Assembly: GCF_000006565.2 (NCBI RefSeq)
Contig: NC_031477.1
Span: 636,669-700,668, forward strand
Source of the DNA: Toxoplasma gondii ME49
Lineage: Eukaryota; Apicomplexa; Conoidasida; Eucoccidiorida; Sarcocystidae
Length of the DNA: 64,000 bases
Reading direction: 5' to 3'
Part shown: positions 1-11,939 of the stretch, piece by piece
Layout: each line of letters begins with the position of its first letter
How positions within the stretch are numbered: the first letter of the stretch is position 1
Position numbers and translations under genes: made by a program
Notes under the pieces: model-generated
Seen by the model: only the letters and a program-made list of their open reading frames with translations
Told to the model about the DNA's origin: nothing
Database searches by the model: none

Positions 1-6
1 GTTGAC

Positions 7-3000
7 TTGCATACGCACAATGATTTCCAATTTTCGCATCCTTCTTTTGAAGAAAAGATAAGGGCGTCCCCAAAGCAGTTGAGCTGTGCTGCAAATGCAT
101 TCCTTCGCTTACCTGTGGACAGCATGCAGCTCTACTCTGCACACCACCCTTCGTCTTCGGTATTTTATTGTCGGCGACCACCGGAACCTCGAATGAGATG
201 TGCTGTGAACAGCGTTAGGCGCCATAGGAATCAAAGTCAGGTCTGCACAAGAGCAGCGGCTCATGGAAGTGAACGACATGGAGTCGCTACAAACCAATGG
301 GGACATTTTGGCAAAAGGTTGCCTTTGGCGACCAAATTCAAGAGGCCGCTGTTACTCTTCGTTCTCTTCACCATGGTAGCCATGGAGGCTGCTGTAGCCG
401 TACTACCTCGGCGGACTGCTAAGCACTCTCAGGCTGGACAACTTGAACTGGTCATGGATGTTAGCGCTTCTTTGCATTCGCGTGGGTCTCAGCGACGAAG
501 GTTTACTTTCAGCGACAACGAACTCATGCATTTGCACGACTCACCCTCTTCTCTTCAAGTTGCTGAGTCGAAAAGTAGGTCCTACTACCAGTGTCGATTC
601 ACCGTATACTACAGCATGCGAGTGAAGCTCCCAACACATCCCACTTTTCACTTCTTTCGTTACCCGAGCCATCTATCTCAGCCGGTGCTGTGGCTTTATT
701 TGCTACATGACCTAGAGAAAGCATCCGTTTGACTATATAACGGGCGTTCCGGCGCTGTGCCGCATAACGGCAGTACTTTCCTAACTGGGTGCCAGGGGCT
801 TTTCTGCGGTCCCGACACGTGTATTTTTCTGGTAGTCCGGTATTGGTGGTTTCTGTGGCACCTTTGTTCCTCCTTTTGATCCTGAAACTACAGGGACGTT
901 TACCAAGTTTGTGCCACTGTCTTGTTTCTATCCGCCAGGTTTTGAAGGTTTTGAAGGCACTGCTGTGGCGCTGACGTGCGGCTCCTTGTTTATTAGCATC
1001 AAGTCAGCGACCTGGAAAAGTAGCACTGGCGCGTGTCCGGCTGTACGTGACTGCCATGAACAGATGCGAAGGCTCTGTAAGTGTGACATTTCCTCACAAG
1101 GTTCGAGGAGTTCAATTAACCCATCTGGCGTGACGTGAGTCAAGGAAACAGATCTAACTAGACAAGGGAATTGCCAAGCATCACTAGATGTGTAGAAACG
1201 ACAGAGAGTACGGTTGTAACTCAGTTAGCACAAATATCAAACCTCTGTAACAGATGAGCTGTTGCACGAGAGATCCGAGTGTGCGCGCTTGATAATTCTT
1301 GGTATGGGTGGCGTTGGCATCTATCTGTTCTCGTGACTGCCGGCGGTCTAGCAGCACGTTGCCGAGAATACCGGCAGTTGCATGAGTTGTTGGACTGGAG
1401 TAACTTCTACATGCATCTTGCATGTTTCCCCGAATGCGCACGTTTCAACGGTGAGGCATGAACGGATTCGATAGCGCAGAACGTCTTGATGTAGTTCTCA
1501 GATTCACTGACTTTCGGGGTGTTGCATTCTTAGATAGTAACGTGTTTGTGTGTCCTGACTCTAAATCGTGCAAGGCACAGTGTGATGGTCAGTTTGTACT
1601 GCCTTTTGCTCTAGGTGACGGTTTCTTCTCTTGTCGGGTCGTGCCGGTTGCAAGCGATCCAGCGAGTGCAGAAGCGAGCGGCTTGTCTGCCGCCAAGGTA
1701 TGAAACGTCACTACCCTTTATGCAGTTCCGGTTTTACGCTCTAAGCGGTCCTCGAGTCAGCCAGGTGAAATCCATGCTTGTTCGTTCTTTATCAGGCTAC
1801 GAGGGAAGGTGTCACTGGTGTCTGGACATGGGGCAGTTGCGAGAAGAGGGAATCATAAGACTGAATACTCTAGAGCAAATCCAGGTTACCAGTTATCGAC
1901 CTGTACACACACCTGGGGAAACATCGTGATAAAACCACCAACATACTTACTCCAGGCTTCTCTACGCTATGTTTTTTGATTCCTCTGTTCTTTGCTCTCG
2001 TGCCAGTGCGGTGACGTTTGTAGTATGAGCGCGGACCCTCGTCGCATTCTCACTGGCGAATATGAGTGTAAGTTACTTATAACCATATCCGAATTTCATC
2101 GTCAGTTTACTCACTGACGACATTTGGTCCGATTGTTGCCCCGTAGTCTTTCTAGCAGATGCTGGTTTTACTCTGCTGGGTAGCGAACGTCCTCACGGGC
2201 CGATGCAGGAACTGTGTTTAACAATAGGACTCTGCTGACTCTCTTTCATCTGTCAATATAACATGATGCCGGTTTCTAGTTTGCATGTTTCAACGTCTAG
2301 GTTCGACTGTGGCGAAATCACATATAGACTCATGCTGGTGGTAGACATACAGTAAAAACTTGGCGTTGTAGAGCCAGGGGTTTTGGGAAAGTGGAAAGAG
2401 CAGATATCGGTCACATGGAGGAATGGGCCTCACGTGATATCTGTGGGATACTACCACTGCGATGGTACTGATCATACTAGCATCTGGGTGGTAGTTTTCT
2501 CTCGCTCCGCCATTTGCTGACTGCGTTCACCACGGGGAATTAGAACATATTATCATGTTTTTTGTCTCGAGGTTTGGTGCGTTTCTTCGATGTGTTTGTG
2601 TGCGCTCGTCTGCGGCTCTCAACACACACGCCAAGTGCGCACCCTAACAAGTGTATGTAGCAAAGGTAGCACCCACAGTTACTACTCAAAATATTGTCGT
2701 TTCCCATATGTTAGAGTTGCTGATTTAATCCCAGTTCTCTTCCTCATAGTTGCACGTAAGTTGTGAGATGCATCGGAATGCATCGACACTCATCCGCATA
2801 TGGAAAACAGAGTGCGAAGCGAGTCAAATGCTGTTTGTTTTCAGGTGTTGTCAAAGGGGGGACCGACGCCTCGACGTTTCTCGATGAGCACTCTGCGGGT
2901 GCCTCGACCACCACTGGCCTTGTAACATGGGACGCGATACAAGGTGCGCGCTGCGGACTAACTTGTGTCAAAATGCACAGAGAAACAGTGTTACCGTTGC

Positions 3001-6000
3001 CCTTAATGCTTGCCAGCAATGTTGTACGCGAGCGGAGCTGCCGTTGCTTTTTGTGTTTTAGCTGGGGAGGCGGCACCAACAGCGAGCGAGATCGGAGGTG
3101 CAGGTGGCATTTCCTCGTTTGTCGCCACGCAAGCGTCTCAAGGACTGAACATGATCAGCTACACTGACACAGACTCCTCGGACAAACGGTAGGCCCTCTG
3201 TCCCGTTCACAAGACACTCCCGGCAGGTGGGTGAACCCGAAGTTGCGTTCTTGAGGCTATTCTGCAGTTTATAACGGGCGCGATGTGTATTCTGCCCTGC
3301 TGGTGAAAGCAGGCGAATTGGGAGTTTTGCATGCCCGTATTGCTGGGTGCCGAGCTGGAACACGACAGGGTCGATTGCATCGACTTCCCGCTACGCTCAT
3401 GTTGTGAAAGGGCCACTTTGAGAGGCATAACCCGCATTTGTGTGCCGTCAGTGAATCCAGAATTCCAGGACTCACCCTCCACTACAAAGCACACCTGCGA
3501 AAAAAGATTTTAGATGGACGGCTCTAATGGGTTTTTGCACTACGGTAGCGGAAGCACTTTGCTTCTGTACACAGATGTTCCGGTGAAGTCAATGCCTTCG
3601 TCCACACGCTAATCTTTCGTTTCCTCTTTCCAATTTCTCACCAGAGCAGCGATCGACCGCCTTGCTTCGCAGAATCCGGCAAGCGCGGGTCTTCTCCAGT
3701 TAAGCGCTGACAGATCAGTAAATAAAGTTTGGTTCACTCAAGGTAGGCTTGAGTTCTCTGACGCTCCAGAGACCGGCTTTCCATGTTTCACATGTGTGGT
3801 TTTTGCTGAGGGCGGTAGAGTTCCGAACGGAGCACCTGCTTTGTAGAAAGCCACTGCCGCGCCGTTGTTGACGACCGTGTGCTCATGTGCCCTCACCACA
3901 ATGCGCATGTTGCGTTTCTATTTATTTTCAACACAGGAGCGTTCGCAGCACAGTATGTTCCTGACGGCACCCAGCCGGCGACGATCGTCACAGTCGGAAT
4001 GACCGCGTACGGTGGCCCGCCCGCAAACAGCGCTGTAGCGTCGTGGGAGGTACGGACTTGCCGACGAACCTTGTGACTTCTTAGCGGACAGTGATGCAGA
4101 AGTAGACTTCCAGGAGCACTAGTATCAGTGAAATGAGGAACGAGCACGGGTAGGATTCACTGTCACTGACTATTCCTGTGTCAATGCGTTTCTAGCTGCT
4201 GTGGGACGTTCCAACACCAGGTGTTGTTGCGCAGTGTGTTCCGACAGCATTAGACTGCGTCGCTTTTGTTCACCAGAGTGTGGACCAGAACAGGAGAAAT
4301 GCCCAGGAGAGTGTACACTTGCGAAAGAGTACAGACACGGAAGTGCTTTATGAGTCTCACGAATCTGGATGGGATAGGGAAGGATCTAGTACTACAATTG
4401 AGACGCCAGCGTTCGAAGCCGCGGGATCGTACTTCCGATGTTTGCCTTTCTGCTGCAGCATGCAGACTTCGCATGCGGTGCCGCGGATACGTTTGCGATA
4501 AGCCAGGGCCTTACGGTGAGAGGGGGCACTGCACAGCTTGGGTCCCCTGCCATGAGACGGTGTCATAGTCAGAGTCGCTCTTGACTTTGGTTTTGTGGAG
4601 TACTGGGTTTCAACAGGCGTGCCACTTGTCCACACAGGAGTCTTTGGGGGAGCTACCGGATCCTCTGGAAAGCGTTTCATTGCAGCGCGCGCAAGCCAGA
4701 TATGATAAGGGTTTTCTGTTTGAGAACATTCCCCCATTCTGAGCGAGATGTCGTGTCGTGTCATACCAACTCGTCCGAGGAGTCAGACCAGTTCTACAGA
4801 AGACAGGCGCCTCCTCCGAGACTGCTGGTCCTCGATATGGGTCGGTCACGTGCGAACTAGCAGTCTACGCACAGTCCCTTCGCAGCATAAACTATTGTCT
4901 GTAGTTCAACGTACATTTCCCTCTATCCTCGTGCATGCGATGTTCCTACCGGATGTTCTGTGTTTTCGTAGTCATGGTGCGTTAATGAACCGATATAGGT
5001 AGTTCATTGCTTCGAGGCTAGTTTGTTTTGTTTTCGTTTGAAACAAATCTCGGGGAACCTCGTTCGTTGTCTCAGGCCGTCAGCTTGCGCGCTCCACCCC
5101 TGAATCGTGCGTTTTTATGTTTTCGGGAGTGCTGTCTTTGCAGCCTCGGCATACCACTGCATCGACACCCCAGATCATCTGCAGCAACGCTTCGTCCGAA
5201 GCATGCACAGAGCTTCAGGCTGTGAACGAAGCCATCAAGAATAGTCGACCAAAGACGGTTATGCTCGAAGGTGAGTTTTTTTTCGCAGTCCGCTGAGACG
5301 GGTGCTTACCGATGAGTAAATAGACGCGTTCTTGAAAGAACACTTTCTCACAGGGACCACAACGGTGGTAGCTAACCGACTCGATGCTCTGTAGGAATCT
5401 GGTTTTTCCGTTCTACGCCTTCACTTGCCCCGAACTTCTGTGAATCTTTGGTGCCCTTCAACCAGGCATTGCATGCCATCGGGAAGGAAAGGCGTTCGGT
5501 CTGCTCTTCGCCGACGGCACTGTTCTCGCCTTCGGAGCCGCCGACAGGGGTGGGACGATGAGCGCAGAGGCAAAGGTGAATGCGAAGGCCACTCTGGATG
5601 CAATTTTCTAGAACAAAACTTGAAGGCTTTTGGCTGCTTACCCCGCATGGACGTCGATCTTGCTGAGTGGACTCAGAAGCTGTCACCATCTTTGCAGAAT
5701 GGAAAGTGGGACGGTGTGTGTCTGTTACAGTCTCCCGTCATGTGCGAGTGGTGGGAACAACGACCGAACGACTCAGTAATGCTTTTTTCACGGTTCGTAA
5801 GGTGGACAATAAGTGCCAGTATGTGACTCCGTCTGTGTCTCCAAGTGACCTCTACTTTCTGTAAACCATGTAAAGGATTCCACTCTGCGGGAGGACTAGC
5901 GTGGCTCCTTGAAGGCAATCAGGATCGATATCTGGTTTTCCACAGAGAGTGAGCTTTCGTCTCTAAGACATAACCATGCCTAATTTGAGAACTCGTTTCT

Positions 6001-9000
6001 TTTTCCATTGTCACAAGACTGCAGTTTTCGAGCTTTGACTTACAGTGTGTGGCAGAGCCCTACACGGTCGATGGCTACTAGACCCAAGTTGACACAGAAC
6101 GACCTCTGGACGCGGGGCAACATATGACATTTCCTGTCGTGTGTTTCATTGCGTTTTGCGACACCGCGATGCCGTCAATTGAGGCCTTTCTCTGCATCGC
6201 CTCTAGCCGTCATGTCTGCAGGAATCCTTTGTGTACGGTCTTCTCTTGTGATGGGTGAATGTCCAGGGCGACCTGTCAACCTTCGATGCAACCCGCAGCC
6301 AACGCGTGAAAAAAATTGTCGCCACGCAAGGCGCCATGGCTGTGTTGCTACTTCGAGGTTCTGTGTATGCGTGGGGACTCGACCAGTTCGGTGAGCACAG
6401 AAGTTCTGAAGATAATGCTTCATTGGAGTAAAGATACGTGCGAAATGTATCGCAGCTGGACAGGTGATGGGAATGGGATGTCGTTGGGGTGAAGAAGGGG
6501 ATGCATGCAATTTTAACAACTCAGCAGTTTCCAAATATGTGAGTTCGCTGTTGGTCTTGGGAACTCTTGACACCTATTCTGTATCCGTATTCGTCCTAAT
6601 GGCGGACCAGGTCCTTGTTTATCATGAGGTTAAGACCGTTCATGAACTCAAGAACTGGCTTAGGCGGACTTCATTCCTGCTGTTTCCAGCGTGGACGGAT
6701 TGTTTTTCATTATTCAAGACGGAGAATGAAGACACGACAGCGACGTATTTTTTGCTACGCGAGTCACTGCGAGCTTGGCATCGCTGAGAGGCTGCATCAG
6801 GCAAGTTTGTCTGTGAATCCTCTAAATAATTTTCATCTCTGCCTGTCTAGTGTCATCCACGCTTGCAGGCGGCACGCTTCCATCGCCAGAGCCGACAGGT
6901 GTGGTTGACCTGGTAAGTTCCCCGTTAATGGTTTTCACGCAGGTGTCCAGACGTAGCAGTTGTGACATTTGCACTGGTTCTAGGTCATCTGGGGAATGTT
7001 CAGAAATCTGAGAAGGACAATCCTTCAATGCGTATCTTCACCTTCTTGGTTGACTGAATGGATATCGCGTTTCTCTTGTCCATGTTCGCGCTCGCTCGCC
7101 TCTTCAGGTTTTGTGATCTTTTCTGTGAAGCTGGACAGCAATTCAGCGATGTCTGATACTGCGCATTTTGGGGAGGATTGGAGATCGATGATGGCGCACT
7201 GCACGGAAAATCTCGAATAGAATACTTGACAAATGTCGGGGTTTACAGTGCCTTAACGAACGATGGCTTTTTGGTTGGAACAACTTGAGAAATAGAATCC
7301 CAGGGGAGCGTGATGAGGCAAGTCTGTGCTCTTTAGACTGTTCCCTATTTTCTCCAGGTCGCCAACGACGTCGGATTCGCAGCCCTGACAGGGGGAGGGT
7401 CTGTGTACACCTGGGGCAAAGGCATGGTAGTGCCCAGTCGGCTAGCTGGCGTTGAGGTGAGAAAAGCCCTTTAGTCTCAAAAGACCGGGAAGACTAGCGC
7501 GATCTGCGCCTTACCGTTCCAAACGCGGACCGATTCAGGAAGAACTGACTGACAAGGGGGCATTGAGAGGTGGGGTAAGGCCTTTTTGCAGACCAGTCGC
7601 CGTCGGTTTGTGCATGCTGACACTTCTTGGGTACTCTCAAACACTTCCTCGACTCTCTAGCAAAGATTTCCTACTGCTGCCGTTGTTAGGTTTGCTGGGG
7701 TCGTTTGAATGACGACGCATCCGTTTAGAACTTCGTGGGTGCCATTAAGGCATTTAATCAGGCAGAACTTGAATTCGGCTGCGTACGAAATGATACAACG
7801 AATTGCGGTTTCAGATTGTGTGTCGGTCGCGTGTGGCTTTGTCTCATTTTCGGATGCCATGTTTGTAGTACATGCAAATCGTGCAACCTCTGTGATACGC
7901 ACTGCAAAAATGTGCGAAATTAGTCGTTTCGTTCAGAACATCCTTTCACTGTGGTGTGGTTGTGACGGTTTCTGACCTTTGTCTAACGCCATTTGCTGTG
8001 TTTGTTGTATGCTTACAGATTAAGAAAATAGTTGGCGAAAAGACATGCTTTGCGGCATTTGATGCGAAGGGTGAGAGTGCATACTGGCGGCTGTAAGCGA
8101 AGCCGAGGAAAAGTGACTTTAGCTCTTTTCCAGCGCGCCGTACTCCAACTGCATTGGATGGTCATCCCCCCGTTCCTGTTAGGCGAATAGTGTGATTGCC
8201 GTTTCGTTTGAAGGCTGTGTGGGACTGCGGGCGGAACGAAGTTTTGGCGTCAGCCTTGTTTTATCATTGTGACAATGTCTATACTATCAGGAGGCGTTTA
8301 CATCTGGGGACTCGGAAGCAACGAAGGAGCTTTCTGCAATGAGGAATTTGTCGGAGAGAGGCCAACGATTTCGCAGAATTTCTCCGATGTGAAAACAAAA
8401 CTCTCTGAGGGTATTACAGGTGCGTTTTATCGCTATCATCTTTGCAGTTACTCCGGTTTCACCGAGAGCGTCGATGATAGCAGTTTCATACTCGTGTGTC
8501 TTTGCACTTTTTGTCAAAAGGAGGGTATATATATATATATAGCCCGGATTCGGAAAAGGACCGATGCCGGGTGTGTGCTCCAAGGTGATTTTCTGTCGAA
8601 GTGTCATGTGCGTTAGGTGACTTTTTCGCAGAAGACTACAAGAATGCAACTTCCGTATGCTCGAATTTCCCGTACCAGTTCTTTGAAACGATTTTGAAAT
8701 CCCGTCCATAGAGTTCAACTTTTTATGTCTGGCGACCTGCTTCTAGTCGACTCGATATACTCCGCAATGCCGATTTCGACACGGGTATTAATTTCGATGA
8801 TACGGCAGCGTTGGTTCGAACAATTCTGACATACAGCGTTCTGGGTTCAACTGCATAGACAGGGGCGATTTAATAGGGCTCAATCGAGTCCGAGATCATT
8901 TCGTTGCAACTGAGTCATAAGGTATTTGTGTCGTTTCAAGTCTGGGTTTCCAGTGTAGAGATACTGTATGCACAAGCCCCCCATTTCTGTATCTTGCGCG

Positions 9001-11939
9001 CTTGTTTCAGATGTTCGTTTCAACGAGCACGCAGCCATGGCAGTGAAGAAACCGGCTGTAGCGGACGGATCTTGGGAAATCATCACTTGGGGAACTTCCG
9101 CAAAAGGAGGTGAAGTCCCTAGCTATGTGCTGTCGGGAGGCCGTAAAGGGGTGAAAGGTAGGTCATTGCGGGAAAGAGCCAGTTTGGTCAGGTGTAGATT
9201 CGAGTCGTACCCTTCCAGTGTGTACGGCGCAGTGTCCCCGGGAGAATTCCGCGGACGTCTGTTACATATTCAACGTGAATGGCTGCTGCAGATTGCACAA
9301 GACTTCACATTCCGAGCGTAGCACTGATCTGTGGTGTGCTGTAAATATCATCTCGTCCAAATTTTGCATGTGCGGTGAAAACATGTGCGTTCAGCTGTTG
9401 GCGCCTCTAAGTCTGCATTTGCAATCGTCTCCCATAGCGGCGACGTGTACGGCTGGGGGGATAAAGAGAGTGGAGGCGACGGATGGAACCAACCGTTTTT
9501 GGCTGGTGAGTGCAACTTACATTACATGCGGTGTACCGATGTTCAGCGACTTCATAGAGGACTGGACTGCGCAGTATGCGGAGAAACGCACACGAGGGCG
9601 AAACGTGCTTCTTCTGGCGCCTGGACGGCTTAATGTTTGTGGATCTTAACTCCAATATATCGCCTACATCTGGAAAGTGTGTACTTGCTTCTCCTAACAC
9701 CTTTTTGTCCGTCGGTCGCTTGTCTCTACTTTTTTCGCCGACCTTGATCGTTCTAGTAGCAGGAGCTCTCGCGACATTCAATGCTGTGCATGGTTACATT
9801 CCCATGTCTATCGTCCGGGGGTGTCTTCTACTACGATAAGTGCTCACTCAAACTGAGTTGTCACAGTATGACAACGGAAACTACTGCTCTGAACACTTCC
9901 GACTCAAGACATCTCGCCAGAGTCTCGACTTGCGTGCAGGTCGTGCTTATGGATTGGTTTCTTTGACTCGTTCCTTCGTCGCGCTGCTGGTCACCGGCGA
10001 GGCGTTCGCTTGGGGAGGAAATGGGCAGACGTTGATAAGTTCAGCTCGTAAGATCCTCTGTGGATGCAGGTGCAAATGTGCCCACGAGTCTGTCTCAAAA
10101 CGCAGTTGTTTTGACGATTTTTTGTCGAGACTAGGTCACATCTGAAGACAGCATTGCTCTAGACCTATGCGCACGAAATCGTGCACTGAATCCGCGCTGG
10201 AAACATTTGGCTTTTGTCCCATCTGTGGCCCCATCCGGATGCCGAAGCCTCTTCGCGTGCCCTGTCGTCATTGTCACCGGTTTAATATAACCACTTTCGA
10301 ACCGTGATTCCTAGAATGCACCACCTGTCAGCTAGCAGACCCAAGTCGATGATGAGTGCGCAACTGTTGTAAAGTCTTCCGTTAGGCGAGCAAACTGAAA
10401 TCGCAGGCTCTTAGCAAAGTGTCGAAGAGTCCTTGCGATGTCGTGGAATCTTGGGGGTGTACAGCAGCCCATCCCCGCTTGACGGAAGTATCAGTCGGGC
10501 GGTTATTCCCAGCTTCCTGTTGAAACGTATCCGAACTCCGTCAACTTCTTTTCCGTACATCACGGTGCAGGCCGCCAGGAGCTCGGCACCGTTGTAGAGT
10601 CTCGCCTAGTCCGTGGTCTGTATGTCGTGAGCGGCGTCGGCGAAGGAGAGATTTTCGTCGGCACGATCGGGATTCCGTGTGTCCCTGGAGAGTGGGGAGC
10701 TTGGGGAAGCTGTCGGAGCGTGTAAGGAATATACAGAAAATAATTCGGTTTCACTCGAGGACCGCATATTGTCGTCCTAAGTTGTACTGTCCACAGCCAC
10801 GGGAACGGAACCTTGTTTTGCGGTCTTCGCGGAACTTCATAAGCTGGCGACAGGAGACAGGGTAGCTGAATTTCTGATGTGCGCGATTCCGTGGCCAGGA
10901 CTACATGAAATACAAGTGCTTGTAGAATATCCCTTTTGTGTGCTTGCATGTGAGCGTGTCAGAGGCAGAGAGCTCAGAAAATCTGGTGTGCGCTCCACCG
11001 AAACACGTATTTCCGTGACGTCGAATTGAAGTTTTAAAACATGTATTCTCTGCTTACTTCATGTCTCTGTCTGTGCAGCTGCGAAGGAATTCGCCAACGC
11101 GAGAGGACCATCGAGCTGGAACCATGGGGCGGCACTTGCGAGTCTCCTTGTGAGTAGATTTCTACTTACATTGCCATGCACTTCAGTGATTTATCTGACT
11201 AGTACTGACTTGTTTACCAGAAACCGGCGGTAGAAATTTTTTCCTACTTCGCTTCCTGTGCGCAGACGGTGAAGCGTTCTTTTCCTCTGCAACTTTGTTT
11301 TTCAGTGACAGAAGCAGGGAGCTGCAAAGGGCCGAAATATGGGACGGATGAATGTCCAAGTAGGTCAACAGTGTATTGCTATGAAAAGCCTGTCATAAAA
11401 CTGTTAGCAGTGCTCTCCACTATCAGTTACAAACTGGACAGGCTGAGGTTTAGTTTTCATACTGTGAAAATCGATGGTAAATACAACGCACTTGTAGGTA
11501 ACATCCGAAGAGGATCACCGATCATCTCATTAGTACTCTTCAGTAGCCTGTCGCAAAACCTCACGGCTTCCGTGTTTTTTTCGTTTGCGGCTCGTATCAC
11601 TTCAAGCTTACGTCATTGCGGTGAACTCTCACCAAGCTACATGGGTATTCGAAATGAGACAAACTGAAAGTCATCTACTTTACAAAAGCCACACTGCATG
11701 TTAGTGTATTTTACGTGACGCGAAGACCCTCTAGTGAATTGATGTTTCAATCACTGCTTAGACGATGGCAAGCGCTTTTTCATTTTGCGCGACTCTCCCT
11801 CTCAGGCACGGAAACAGACAACAGCTCGATAGAGGCTGGCTTGTCTCTGGGAGTCATTGTTGGCTGCGCCACAGCAAGTGTGGCAGTTCTTGGCGTTGTT
11901 GGTTTCATGGGCCACATGTGGTGTTCGGGTTTCAGGTGA
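7..11939 (+). CDS. Membrane-anchored RCC1-repeat protein with a TSP1 domain (multi-exon)
   Basis: Probable secretory or surface adhesin of about 1000 aa; I do not recognise a named gene. Phase-consistent exons: 7-574, 894-1076, 1534-1614, 2845-2943, 3017-3188, 3645-3742, 3937-4049, 4196-?, (gap), 5144-5270, 5466-5575, 6267-6390, 6851-6912, 7358-7456, 8019-8070, 8291-8419, 9011-9157, 9395-9505, 9940-10047, 10571-10721, 11079-11149, 11306-11359, 11806-11939. Exon 1 holds a recessed hydrophobic segment (RPLLLFVLFTMVAMEAAVAV) that could be a signal peptide or anchor. Exons 2-3 encode a Cys-rich module. Several later exons carry RCC1-type blades with the hallmark G-x-V-Y-x-W-G (GSVYAWG, GSVYTWG, GGVYIWG, GDVYGWG, GEAFAWG). 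A TSP1 repeat follows, then a single membrane span (GVIVGCATASVAVLGVVGFM). The true start could be at 7, at an internal Met (196, 373) or outside the window. The 4196-5143 stretch is unresolved. A short cytoplasmic-tail exon may follow 11935. The architecture is observed; the adhesin role is inferred. Confidence 0.75.
894..1614 (+). other. Cys-rich, SUEL/Gal-lectin-like module (two exons of the RCC1/TSP1 gene)
   Basis: Exons 894-1076 and 1534-1614 join in phase and encode a segment with the spacing V-A-L-T-C-G-S-L-F-I-S-I-K-S-A-T-W, then ACPAVRDC and further Cys residues (VCPDSKSCKAQC). The C-x2-L-x-I-x-I-x-S-A-x-W start resembles the opening of rhamnose-binding (SUEL/Gal_Lectin) domains, but the later Cys pattern fits only loosely. 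It precedes the RCC1 blades in the same protein. The assignment is tentative; a novel apicomplexan Cys-rich fold is equally possible. Confidence 0.35.
10571..11359 (+). other. Thrombospondin type 1 repeat split over three exons
   Basis: Exons 10571-10721, 11079-11149 and 11306-11359 join in phases 2 and 1. They give GEWGAWGSCRSVCEGIRQRE, then WGGTCESP and LTEAGSCKGPKYGTDECP. This is the classical TSP1 layout: W-x2-W-x2-C followed by C-x2-G, an Arg/Glu-rich strand and two later Cys. The WGAW motif is the kind that is C-mannosylated. The O-fucosylation consensus (C-x2-S/T-C-x2-G) is not met, because Val precedes the second Cys. The transmembrane exon follows directly, so the domain would sit next to the membrane. 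Confidence 0.85.
11806..11939 (+). other. Transmembrane exon of the RCC1/TSP1 protein
   Basis: The exon begins after a strong pyrimidine tract and CAG, entering in phase 1 from the TSP1 exon. It encodes a short Thr/Ser/Asp linker (TETDNSSIEAG) and about 22 uninterrupted hydrophobic residues. The frame then reads GFR and TGA. That TGA lies inside an AG|GTGATG donor, so the gene may splice on to a tail exon. In the first case the tail is only a few residues; in the second it continues between 11940 and about 12960. Confidence 0.7.

Noticed and set aside
7150..7286. RCC1-like frame (IEYLTNVGVYSALTNDGFL) in an intron of the RCC1/TSP1 gene
   Set aside because: No acceptor in the right phase, and the flanking exons 6851-6912 and 7358-7456 join in phase without it. 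It may be a decayed blade.
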